Shown here: piece after piece, positions 1-10,156 of the stretch
Numbering within the stretch: position 1 is the stretch's first letter
Layout: each line of letters opens with the position of its first letter
NCBI GenBank assembly: GCA_026120035.1
Contig: JALRME010000004.1
Coordinates: 1 to 64,000, forward strand
Reading direction: 5' to 3'
Origin: Coleophoma eucalyptorum
Lineage: Eukaryota; Ascomycota; Leotiomycetes; Helotiales; Dermateaceae
Length of the DNA: 64,000 nucleotides
Notes under the pieces: model-generated
What the model was told of the DNA's origin: nothing
What the model saw: the letters and a program-made list of their open reading frames with translations, nothing else
The model's database searches: none
Translations under genes and position numbers: made by a program

Positions 1-97
1 ACCCTAACCCTAACCCTAACCCTAACCCTAACCCTAACCCTAACCCTAACCCTAACCCTAACCCTAACCCTAACCCTAACCCTAACCCTAACCCTAA
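1..97. repeat. Telomere, 16 x CCCTAA
   Basis: Perfect head-to-tail CCCTAA units fill positions 2-97. This is the C-rich strand of the TTAGGG telomere used by most filamentous fungi, and its orientation shows that the left edge of the window is a chromosome end. There is no degenerate telomere-like buffer. At position 98 the sequence passes directly into the C-terminal coding part of a transposase. Confidence 0.98.
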
Positions 98-1200
98 AAG
101 TTTTTTTCGGTTATAGCTTTGAAGAAAGCAGCCTGGAATCCATAGAGGAATTCAAGCTTACTAATATAGTTAACATATGCTTGTATTAAGTCCTCTATCT
201 ATCGACCATATACTTGCTTCAGAGGCTCAAAACAGCCTACGTCTAGTGGCTATAGAAGGTAGGAAGAATACGAAGGTATATAGAGGGTAATAATATTATA
301 CTCCTAGTAGTAAAGCTCAAAATCCGTAGAATAGTGGCTCTTATAGCTATCTAGGACTAGTAGACGATATCTATCTTTCGTACGACCCTATGTATGCTTA
401 TTGAAATACTTAATCCAATCTAGGCCTATAGGATTGATAGTCCAGCTATTATCTATAGTTATAAGAGCCTAGGTAGCTAGTAGGTCGTATTCTTCGTGCT
501 AGTTCTATAGGTAGTACTAGGCTACTAGAATAATAAAAGGTGGAAGAGCCCACCCTATCGTAGAAACTCCCTATATTACTATAGCCCATTCTCTATTCCT
601 AGGCTAGGCTAATTTAGCCCTACTACGACCTTCTATAGTTATAACTACTATTCTAGGGAATATTATACCTATCATAAACCCCGTTTCGTTAAAGTTATAT
701 ATATCCTTATCTACGATCCCATACTTAGCTTTTGTATTCCGTACGAGCGTAAACCATACTTTAATAACCTTCGGATCTTCGTATAAGGCTCTCTAATAGT
801 CGTATTTTCGAGTAACGCGTGTACGAAGCTCTAGCTAGCGCTATACAAAGTTATAGGCCTAGCGCTTACCAACTAGAGGTACGTCGCGTATACGTAAGAG
901 TTAATTTACTATATCTTCAACACTACTTAATCGAGGAGGAAATGATTGTATCGTTAGTTTAATTATATAACGTAGAATAGCTTCTTCTTCGAGTATTATA
1001 AGTTTCTTCGAGTTTAGTAGAGAATTACGTCGTAGAAGAATTCCGATGTATCGCCGTAGGATAGTAACATACGAGATATTATAGGTCTTTGCTATAGCCC
1101 TAAGGCTTATTTTCGGGGTCGTACGAAGTATTTCGAGTATAAGGTTAACTCTACTTTCATATGAAAGCTCTATTATGTTTCGTTATAGAATTATAGTCTA
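98..1200 (-). pseudogene. pogo/Fot1-type DDE transposase, RIP-mutated and cut by the telomere
   Basis: The minus strand reads in one frame from about 1195 to 98, interrupted only by TAG/TAA codons where TGG, CAG or CAA is expected. The order is as in Fot1/pogo transposases. First comes an N-terminal helix-turn-helix region (RAIAKTYNIS, then a CENP-B-like block with LRIRDVPLVGKR). Then comes the DDE core, with FNETGFMIG, then LVLDSYKSH, and PLDVGCFEPLK near the C-terminus. The frame is still open at ITEKN when the telomere begins, so the last part of the protein and the distal inverted repeat are missing. TG and CA dinucleotides are almost absent and TA is in excess, which is the signature of RIP. 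Two copies of TACACTCGCTT near 1238 and 1254 probably belong to the surviving transposon end. The element is certainly dead. Confidence 0.88.
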
Positions 1201-1289
1201 TTAAAGTAAAAGTAGTGTATTATACTAGAAAGTAGTACACTCGCTTGTATGATACACTCGCTTATCATATACGTTACCTACTATAATTA

Positions 1290-3574
1290 TAGGTGCTAAA
1301 TCCTTTCTAGGATTCTATAGATTCTATCGATAATTTATTAGGGACTTTGAGAAGATTATAAAGCCTATAAGTAATATCATAAGGCCTTTAGAACCTTTTA
1401 TATGGTCCAAAGAATATGATAATACTTTTAAAGAACTCTAGCATTAGTTGCTTACGGTATAAGGAACCTACTACTTCGATCCCGAACTCCCTACGAAGCT
1501 AGAAACAAATACCTTAGATGGTATGATTGTAGGAGTACTTTCTTAAGAATATATAGATAAGAACTAGTACCCTATAGGATTTACCTCCTATATACTAGTT
1601 GGATCCGAAGTTAATTAGGAAATCTATAATAAAGAACTATTTGCTATCGTAGAATCCTTTAAGAAGTAGCGACCCAAGCTTATATCAGTTTAGAGCTAAG
1701 TCGGAGTATATTCGGATTATCGATCTTTAGAATACTTTATAACTACTAAAGTCCTAACTACCAAATAGGTTAGGTGGATGGAATTCTTGTCTAACTTTAA
1801 TTTTATGATTATATATACCTCAGCCAAGAACAACTAAAAGGCTGATATTCTAAGTCGAAGAGAGTAAGATGTTTAGGCTTACGATATCATTAAGCATAAT
1901 AGTCGTTCGAGGGTTCTTCTAAGAACAAACCGACTAGATGAAAGGATTGTTATCGAGCTAACTAATACTTTTATTACTACTATAGCTAGTATCGAAGCCG
2001 ATTCGGATTAGAATCGGGATATACTACTTAATTCTAAGGAACTTGTCTAGGAATTACGGGAAACGAATCGTAAATCCTTCTACGACCTACGAGATAGGTT
2101 ACTAAGTGGATATACTATCTAGGATAACTTGTTATTATACTAAGGGAGGCTATATATAATTCGGAACACCTAGTTGTACACTAGGCTTATACAAGAAGCT
2201 TATGGACAAATTTCTAGTGTATATCTAGGTGGTATAAAAACCTACTAATTACTAGTACCGAAGTATTACTAGGTCGGAATAAGTTCGGACTATAAACGAT
2301 ATATAAGTAATTATAAGGAATATAAGACTACGTATGTTAATACTAGCAAACAGTAAGGTATACTATACCTATTACCTATACCTAATTACCCTATATAATA
2401 CCTATATATGGATTTCAAAGAATTCCTACCTGACAAGTATGGATTCGACTCTATTCTAGTGTTTATAGATCGACTCAGAAAGGATTCAGTAACTATACCT
2501 TACTATAAAACTATTGACGTATAGGGTATAGTAGAGCTATTCATAAAATGGATCTATAGATTCGGATACACCCTAGAAAGTATTATATCCGATAGAGGAC
2601 CTTAATTTGTATCCTCCTTTTGGAGAGAGTTCTATAGGATCATTAGAACTAAGATCAAGCTCTCTATAGCCTACTATAAGCAAACTAATAGGCAAACTAA
2701 GATCATAAATCGATATATCGATTAGAGACTTAGGCCTTTCGTAAATTACTATTAGGATAACTAGAGTGAATTAATACCTATAATAGATAGAGCCCAAATA
2801 ACTCTATCTTATTCATCTATAGGTATAACTTCGTATTAGCTTAAGTTCGGACTAGATCTAAGAACAAGTTAGGATTAAGATACGCCTAAACCAACCAATA
2901 CCCTAGAAAAGCTTAATTACGAAAGAGTAGTTCAGATAGCCTCTCGAATGTATGATGGATGGAAACAAGCATAAGAGAATATATAGGTAGCTTAGAACCG
3001 AATGATAGACTCCGTAAATCGATATAGACGAGTAGTTGATCTTTAGGTGAACGATTTGGTATATCTTTCAGTCAAAAATCTAAAGAACCCGAAACCTAGC
3101 CGAAAGCTATCCGACTAATAGAAGGGACCTTATCGAATATTAGAAAAAGTTAGCTATACCTATAGATTGGAATTACTAGCTAGATCTAGGATCTACGATA
3201 TATTCTCCTTAGACGTACTTTCTAAGTACCTAAATAACCCTCTATTAGGTTAAGAAAAGCCTACCCTAGATCTAGAGGTTATTTTAGGCTAAGAAGAATA
3301 GAAAGTCCAAGAGATATTAGCTATCAAATTGATTAGGAACTCCTTAAAATATTAAGTTAGTTAGGTCGACTACGATTCGGATCCAACCTAGTACCTAGTA
3401 TCTAACTTTATAGAAGCCCCTAGGAAATTATAGGAATTCTATTAGCTATATCCTACGAAGCCGAGACCCCCTTAAAACCTATCCGACTAGTTGAATGCCT
3501 AGGAAAAGGGAATTAAGAATTATAATTACTTAGTAGATAATCACCTAGTTAAGAATCACTTAGTCAAGTAGTAA
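1290..3574 (+). pseudogene. Gypsy pol relic: RT end, RNase H, integrase, chromodomain
   Basis: A single plus-strand frame with many TAG/TAA codons encodes, in order, the end of RT/RNase H (FDPELPTKLET, then IYNKELFAIVE) and the integrase (an altered zinc-binding region around 2170-2330). The integrase core shows MDFKEF and SDRGP. The end of pol has a chromodomain-like block (VQEILAIKLIRNSL). The third catalytic residue of the integrase appears as Lys (QTKIIN) where Glu is normal, a G-to-A change as RIP makes on the opposite strand. Stops sit where Trp or Gln is expected. No insertion or deletion is needed to read the frame, so decay has been by point mutation. It is not functional. Confidence 0.88.
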
Positions 3575-3782
3575 TAACGATAGCTTAAAATCAAAAGAAA
3601 AGAGGGTTGTATTTCATTCTAAACTACCCTTTAATTTAAGGCGTATCTACCTATTCTCTTATAATATCAACCCTTTTGGAACACCTAGTTAGATTTACCA
3701 ACAGAGGGCTACTACCGTACTAGGGCCCAATCGAAGTCAATACCACAAAGAGAACAAAGAAGATTCCCTTTCGAAACAGGGC

Positions 3783-4484
3783 CTACTCCCTAGTTTCCTC
3801 CTCTTCCTCCCCGCCCTCGGGACCAAAGCCAGTGGTGGTGGTAGTACCCCCTAAAGCCGAATCCCCCTCGACCTCCTCTCGCTTCCTCTTTCCACCCTTT
3901 TTGGTGGGCGCCTTCTTAGCAGCCGCACCCCTCTCCACTATTACCCCCTATGGATGTCAGAACTAATTCGGAGGGCTTTCGGATCTGAATCAGAACTTAC
4001 CTCCATCTAGGCGCGAGCCTCTACTATAAAGGCACGAGTCTCCCCCCGGAACTCCTCCTCTTGCTCCCAAAGGCATCGAGTTTCGGCCCGTAGGAACCGA
4101 GTCTCCTCCAGAAGAGCTATCTAGTAGGAGGCAAGGTCCTTTAGAGCCTTCGTATCGGCTACCAATAGGACTTCATCTAGCGCTACCGCGGTAGCCCGGA
4201 CCTCTCCTTCCTCCTTATACACCCGAAGAGCCACGAACTCCTCCTCTACGAACTAAGGCAGCTATAGAGTATAAGCTAAGTCGGAGGGGTTTCGGAGTAG
4301 GAAACTATAAGGAACTTACCGGAACATACGCCGCGTTCTACTGTATACAATAGGTATACTTCTTAGATGATTTCTTTAAGAAATCACAATCATAGTCCCT
4401 ATGGACCTTTATACGGCGTAGGCACCGTACGCAACAGACTCGGTGAGCACCCGGGAGGGCACCGACGGGAACAGGGACAGGCAT
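3783..4484 (-). pseudogene. Antisense gene inside the Gypsy element (brtn-like position)
   Basis: On the minus strand three exons join in frame: 4484-4320, 4261-4001 and 3947-3783, with introns of 58 and 53 bp that begin GTAAGT and end TAG. Together they make 197 codons. Exon 1 starts with ATG and has a Cys cluster (CCVRCLRR, YDCDF, YTYC), like the small zinc-binding modules of fungal proteins. Exon 2 is Glu-rich and helical, probably a coiled coil. Exon 3 carries a basic stretch (KKAPTKKGGKRKREE) like a nuclear localisation signal and an acidic tail. Four in-frame TAG codons (codon 49 and three in exon 2) are each one C-to-T/G-to-A change from CAG or TGG. I know of an antisense gene of unknown function in Botrytis Boty elements (brtn); whether this is its homologue needs a search. 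Confidence 0.6.
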
Positions 4485-4853
4485 AGTGCTATACTTATGG
4501 TTAGCGAGACCGAAACCCCTACGAAACCCCCCCGACCATAAACCTACGTTGATTGATTGATTGATTGTCTATATAAGTTAGTATCCAAACAATAAGTCTA
4601 GAGGCATACGTACGATTTATGATTTTTCAGGAAGCTAAAGAAAGAAAGAAAGAGAGAAAGCCAAGAGGAAATTTCTTGGCTTATATCTACCTACTGCTAT
4701 TATTCAAAATCGATAATACTAAGATCCTTAGTATTGTCCTTTGTATCAATAGAAATCAACAATACTAGGCAGGATTTTCTTTGTTCCACCCCGAAAACCC
4801 ACCGTATCGCCTCCGACACTGTTTGAGGACAAATAGTCACAAAAGGAGGGGGG

Positions 4854-5152
4854 TAATATAAGAACCTAATATACTTAGAATAGACAATTGGGAATCCAGA
4901 TATATATTATATAATCAAACATATGTTATATGACTTAAGATAGTATGCGTAAGCGAGTATAAGTAGAGTCGGAGGGGTTTCGGACCTAGTAAGTATATAA
5001 GAGGGATATATCATAGAATTTGGTTTCTTTCTCTTCTTCTTTTCTTATCTTTTTTGTGTCCTTCGTACGAGACCTATAGGATATAGTCAATATAAGGTTA
5101 TTATGCTCCCAAACACCTCTATCCTGCCATTGATCAAACCTATGTCTTTACA
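4854..5152 (+). repeat. Gypsy LTR, copy A (299 bp)
   Basis: It follows the polypurine tract at 4841-4853 directly and ends in TTACA. The expected first TG reads TA, consistent with RIP. A TATATAAG box lies near 4993-5000, a likely LTR promoter element. It is nearly identical to copy B at 5900-6198, and its 3' two thirds match 57547-57748. Confidence 0.8.
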
Positions 5153-5899
5153 GCTATCTAGTAAGAGGTAAGGTCCTTTAGAGCCTCTATATCGGCTACC
5201 AATAGGACTTCATCTAGCGCTATCGCGGTAGCTCGGACCTCTCCTTCCTCCCTATACACCTAAAGAGCTACAAACTCCTCCTTTACGAACTAGGGCAGCT
5301 ATAGAGTATAAGCTAAGTCGGAGGGGTTTCGGAGTAGGAAACTATAAGGAACTTACCGGAACATACGTTGCGTTCTACTATATATAATAAGTATACTTCT
5401 TAAATGATTTCTTTAAGAAATCATAATTATAGTCCCTATAGACCTTCATACGGCGTAGGTACCGTACACAATAGACTCGGTAGGCACCCGAGAGGGTACC
5501 GGTAGGAATAGGGATAGGTATAGTGCTATACTTATAGTTAGCGAGACCGAAACCCCTACGAAACCCCCTCGATTATAAACCTACGTTGATTGATTGATTG
5601 ATTGATTGATTGTTTATATAAGTTAGTATCCAAACAATAAGTCTAGAGGCATACGTACGATTTATGATTTTTTTAGGAAGCTAAAGAAAGAAAGAAAGAG
5701 AGAAAGCTAGGAGGAAATTTCTTGGCTTATATCTACCTACTGCTATTATTCAAAATCGATAATACTAAGATCCTTAGTATTATCCTTTGTATTAATAGAA
5801 ATTAATAATACTAGATAGGATTTTCTTTGTTCTATCCCGAAAACCTATTGTATCGCCTCCGATACTGTTTGAGGACAAATAGTTACAAAAGGAGGGGGG
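5153..5899 (+). mobile_element. Tandem duplicate of the Gypsy 3' internal region
   Basis: Positions 5152-6198 repeat 4115-5152 in direct orientation: the part of the antisense gene upstream of mid-exon 2, the TTGA microsatellite, the polypurine tract and the LTR. The copy starts exactly at the CA end of LTR A and begins in the middle of antisense exon 2. Copy B has more TA-for-TG/CA changes than copy A; for instance the antisense start ATG reads ATA here. The TTGATTGA run is also longer. Unequal crossing-over or nested insertion by recombination could create this; neither copy codes. Confidence 0.8.
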
Positions 5900-6198
5900 T
5901 AATATAAAAACCTAATATACTTAGAATAGACAATTTAGAATCTAGATATATATCATATAATCAAATATATATTATATGACCCAAGACAGTATACGTAAGC
6001 GAGTATAAGTAGAGTCGGAGGGGTTTCGGACCTAGTAAGTATATAAGAGGGATATATTATAGAATTTGGTTTCTTTCTCTTCTTCTTTTCTTATCTTTTT
6101 TGTGTCCTTCGTACGAGACCTATAGGATATAGTCAATATAAGGTTATTATGCTCCCAAACACCTCTATCCTGCCATTGATCAAACCTATGTCCTTACA
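5900..6198 (+). repeat. Gypsy LTR, copy B (299 bp)
   Basis: It is the same length as copy A and again follows a GGAGGGGGG tract. It ends CCTTACA at 6198. The next base starts sequence matching a glycosyltransferase-like gene C-terminus, so its right end marks the boundary between transposon and host sequence. Confidence 0.8.
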
Positions 6199-6201
6199 GA
6201 T

Positions 6202-6366
6202 GGAGAATCAGAGATGGATACCATTGGTCGCGTCTTGACTATGAGTCGGGAAGAGAAAGATAAGAAGTACACAGCTCAAAAATGGTGTCAGAAATTGGTA
6301 TTGTAGAACCAGAAGAACATTAGACAGTAGGTAGCAGAAGCGATAGAAAAGTATCCTCCGATATAG
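6202..6366 (+). pseudogene. C-terminal relic of the type II membrane glycosyltransferase-like family
   Basis: The frame from 6202 reads GESEMDTIGRVLTMSREEKD and continues to a stop at 6364-6366, with TAG stops at 6304 and 6328. It matches the C-terminus of the intact gene at 29878-31167 (GESEIETVGRVLALSREERD) and more weakly that at 25561-26997 (GESSMDVMARIVAMPSEER). Only about 55 codons survive. The match starts three bases after the LTR ends, so a third paralogue was cut by the retrotransposon or by recombination at it. Confidence 0.7.
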
Positions 6367-6763
6367 TACTTAATATAAGACAGTAGTCGTGGAATAATAG
6401 TTCGAAAATGACATACTAGCTAGCCTACTCATCCTTAAGGATTCATTTATAATCAAAAACTCTATTGTGTCCCTTATGTCCCTTACATCAAGTAGATATA
6501 GCAAGTAAAAGTTTAACCACAACTTAAATATAGACTAATCACGCCTAGAGTCTTAGGCAAAGATTTGCGCATCTCTTCGATTAGGACAGTCCACTCCTCG
6601 TCGGCGCCAAATATTTGATGATCCAGCATTACGAACTGCCCCCTCCCTCGACCAAACACACCAAGAGTGGTCTCCTATAACCCACCAAGGGCAAACCAGC
6701 AATTCTAAATCAGTACCGTGAGGATTGAGATCGCCGTAAAGGACTGTTTTATCACCACAGACC
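6367..6763. other. Intergenic, no gene seen
   Basis: Unique sequence with normal composition in contrast to the RIP-mutated DNA to its left. It should hold the 5' flank of the PL8 gene. I see no upstream exon with a signal peptide. Confidence 0.4.
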
Positions 6764-9321
6764 ATGAATCGTAACCAGTCCACTTCGGGCATTCCTTGGC
6801 GTCTTGACCGAGGGGCATCACGGAAGAGTTCCTTCGGTAATCCCAATCCTGAATCTTTTCAGTTCAAGAAACCCCCAAGAACCAAACATTTCAATGCCTT
6901 CCTTCAGCTATGGGAAACCGTTATCAAAGGTGAGAAGCAAGGGTTAAGCCAGCCAGAGCTTTCTGATAGTATCAAGAAGCTATCTGAAACGGCAGACCAG
7001 TACCTGAATAATATCCAAACAACTTCCTCTCAGATATGGCCAGACCTCAGCCCTATTCACTTATCTGATAATTTTCGAAATTGCTATGCTAGACTAAGGA
7101 CCATCGCCTTAGCATACTCTATTGAAGGCACGCCGATATATCGTGACCGCACAACATTTCAGAAAATTCTTCAATTATTGGACTTTATCAACACCGAAGC
7201 ATATAATTCGTCAACAGTAGCGAACCCGGACGAAAATGTAAGCTTTCAACGTAACCCAAACCTCTATACTTAGGCTCATTGTTAAAAAGTGGTGGAATTA
7301 CAAGATCGGAGCTTCAAAGCCCTTGGTGGATATTGGCATCATACTCTATGCTGAATTAGGACCAGAGAGGAGGCTTGAATACGGAAGGACTATTTGTAGA
7401 ATGGTTGGTGATCTTGATGCACGATCTCTCATTGGATCCAACCGAGCGAATATGTGTCAGGTACTCATTGGTAAAATATCTTCATGGCTGCTCCAGGGAG
7501 AGTTTTAACAGAGAATAGGGGCTAGTATCTTGATGCAGGATGGCCAACAATTTGAAAGAGCCTGGAATGCTCTATTTGACCTCAATGGTAGTGGGAATAA
7601 CTCTATATTCAAGGAAGTGAGCAACGGTGAGGGCTTTTATAGAGATGGGAGTTATATATCTCACCACGTCTACCCATATGCTGGCGGTTATGGACTTACG
7701 CACATCCTCGCTGTATCTCAATTAGCATATGTTCTCCAGGGATCGCCCTTCGCCTTACCTGAATCGAGTATGTCAGTCATTTTCGACTCCATCAAGAAAA
7801 CTTTTGAGCCTTTCATGTTTCGTGGAATGATTATGGGAAATATACGAGGTGAGTCTTTTCCATTGCGCTATTCACTCACTGTTGACTTTCGTGCGTTTCC
7901 CAGGAAGAGATATATCCCGCAAGACGGAAAACGATTCTCACGCGGGACACTTGCTCATCGAGGCAGTCTTGAGCCTCATTGCAACTGCTTCAGAACCATA
8001 TAAGTCTGAATTTAAGTCATTAGTACTTTCATGGCATGAGCAAGCACCTGTAGTTGATATGGGCGACTCAAATCTTGTTATAGCAAGTGGTGTTCACAAG
8101 ATTAGAAGTGAAAGAAACAACTTCGTCGATTACCAGGACCTTGGTTACAAGATATTTCCAATGTCAGATCGAGTAGTGTTTCATCAGCAGAATTGGAGTG
8201 CTACGATAGCTATGTCTTCGACCCGCGTCGGGCGCTACGAGAGTTTGAATTCGGAAAATTTGCACTCCTTCTACCAGGGAGACGGTTTTCTACAGCTATA
8301 TCTTGACAACGACCGGGAATACTTCCTGAACAGCTATTACTCAACTATGGATCCCTACCACACTCCTGGAGTCACTGCTGGCCAGAACACCCAAACCTTA
8401 GCGAAATATGGCGTTCCAGCCTATAACAACTGGGCAGGAGGGGTTCAATGGCGAACTCTGGGCGCAGCTAGTCTTGAATACCTATCTAACGATAAAACCG
8501 TCTCAGCCAAGAAATCGTGGTTCTTTCTTGCTAATGTTATTATTGCTCTAGGAACCAGCTGTAACAGCACAAATAGCACAGCTGTGCATACCACGGTTGA
8601 TGCTCGAATGTCATCGATAAGCAGGTCATGCTTGATGATCGATGGTGAACTTACAGACTGTTCTTTATTTTCTTCGTGGAAAAAAACACATCATCAGCCA
8701 TTATGGGCCAACCTCGAAGGTGTGGGTGGTTATCATTTCTTGGATTCAGGTAGCATAACCTTTGAACGTTCGCCACGCGTAGGAAGATGGACGGATATAA
8801 ATAAATATCCAGACTATGCAATGTTCACACAACCAGAGATCTCGGACTATACAACCATCTATCGCAATCACGGTATTAATGCCACCCGTGGAAGCTATGC
8901 ATATGCCATTCTCCCAAACATTACGGCCTCAGCAACAGAGAGGCTGGCGAGATCTCCCGATTTCCTTGTGGTCTCGAACACTGCCGATGTGCAGGCTGTA
9001 GTATTTCACGGGAATCAAACGAAAATGGCCACTTTCTGGGTGCCGGGCAAGGTTCAAGATATGACAGCAATGACTTCATGCCAGGTAGCATGGGGATATT
9101 CCGGCAGGGAGGACGCAGAATTTACTGTCGCTCTGTCTGATCCATCACAAAAGTTAGTTGAGATTAAAATCAGGATCTTGATCGATAGTCTTGGTGCTAT
9201 CTTGTATAGGGACTCCGAAATTCAGTCTACTCAAGCTGAGAATGGGAGTATAGGCATTGTGGTGAATACCAGAAAGAGTCATGGGAGAACCTTCAAGATT
9301 TCTTTCCAGCGTAAGAGGTGA
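6764..9321 (+). CDS. Polysaccharide lyase family 8 (hyaluronate/chondroitin/xanthan lyase type)
   Basis: Four exons join in frame: 6764-7237, 7290-7460, 7512-7848 and 7904-9321 (introns 52, 51 and 55 bp), giving 799 residues, a normal length for PL8. PL8 enzymes cleave uronic-acid-containing polysaccharides by beta-elimination. The catalytic set is visible: Asn209 in GSNRAN, His266 in DGSYISHH, Tyr275 in YAGGYG, and the Arg pair in GRDISRK just after intron 3. The WWNYKIG block typical of the alpha-toroid starts exon 2. The beta-sandwich half fills exon 4. No signal peptide precedes the first Met, though PL8 enzymes are normally secreted. Either an upstream exon was missed or the 5' end was lost near the transposon boundary. 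Intron 1 uses an AAG acceptor. The substrate cannot be told; it stands next to the glycosyltransferase island. Confidence 0.85.
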
Positions 9322-9420
9322 AAGCAGACTTTCAAAGGCGGCTAAACTAGTCTAATCCTAACTGACTTCCACCAGAATATCGCAATTTAATTCATCTTCT
9401 AGCAATCCAGCTTTCACTGT

Positions 9421-9790
9421 ATCATGCACACCAGTTCATTGGAATTACATGCTCTTATTGATACGTGTGCTCAAGGATGCAATTACATTCATTTCGAAAC
9501 AGCCCAAGCCCTATATAACCTAGAATTAAAATAACCTAGGTTATTAGAGGAACCACTGACAATCCAAGATTTCAGAGACGAATCTGCACTTGAGATTACA
9601 CACTGCATTACTGTTCATATGCACTTTGGGCACCACCTATTATCTTTGTAAAATAAACCTGGTGGACGAAATGCGACTATATGTGGACTACAGGAAACTT
9701 AACGCTGTGTCTAGAAGAGACAGATACCCATTACCTCTTGTTTATGATATCGTGGCTGTTCTTTCAGAATTCAAGAATCCACTGGACTAG
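9421..9790 (+). mobile_element. Gypsy-like relic: protease fragment joined to RT fragment
   Basis: One frame (9439-9651) reads ALIDTCAQGCNYIH, the D-S/T-G/C-A motif of a retroviral-type protease, followed by about 50 matching codons with one TAA. From about 9656 a different frame reads MRLYVDYRKLNAVSRRDRYP, the first conserved block of Ty3/Gypsy reverse transcriptase, and stops at 9788. The linker and everything after the first RT block are deleted. Composition is not strongly RIP-like, so it is a different and perhaps older element from that at 1.3-6.2 kb. Confidence 0.75.
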
Positions 9791-10156
9791 GCTGGAATAT
9801 GGTAGTAAGAACGATAGGGAGAGCTTTTGAACATAAAGCTTGAGGTAGGAATGATATGAAGCAAAGCAGATGCAGAAGAGAGTGAAAAAGGGAACGTGCC
9901 CCTCTTTATATCTCTGTATGCTCAGATCTCATACTTGTACGCAGAGATTCGCTATAGCCGAATTCTTCATAGCCAGAGTTATCTGTGTGAGTTGCAAAGC
10001 TTCTTACAAATAATACTCTGAGATCGATCATTTATGATATATGCTCACAGAGCTCCCAAAGCGCCGCGTACTTGGCGATCTACAACTTAGTAAAATCCTA
10101 TGATAATGGCAATTGTGTACTTTGATTCATAGAACATCCTTCTTAATCTTTGACCC
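9791..10156. other. Intergenic, no gene seen
   Basis: AT-rich spacer between the retroelement relic and the convergent end of the transporter gene. No reading frame or repeat was recognised. Confidence 0.4.

Larger units (their letters stand above)
1290..5152 (+). mobile_element. 5'-truncated Ty3/Gypsy retrotransposon
   Basis: This element lacks its 5' LTR, gag, protease and most of the reverse transcriptase. It starts inside the RT at a FLGF-like motif near 1304. It then carries RNase H, integrase and chromodomain (to about 3574), an antisense gene (3783-4484), a polypurine tract (AAAAGGAGGGGGG, ending 4853) and a 299-bp LTR (4854-5152). The layout resembles Boty-like elements of Sclerotiniaceae, where an extra gene lies in reverse orientation between pol and the 3' LTR; that comparison is from memory. 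It includes TTGA and AAAG microsatellites near 4550 and 4640. The truncation point lies just beyond the pogo element, so insertion or recombination there is likely. Confidence 0.85.
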
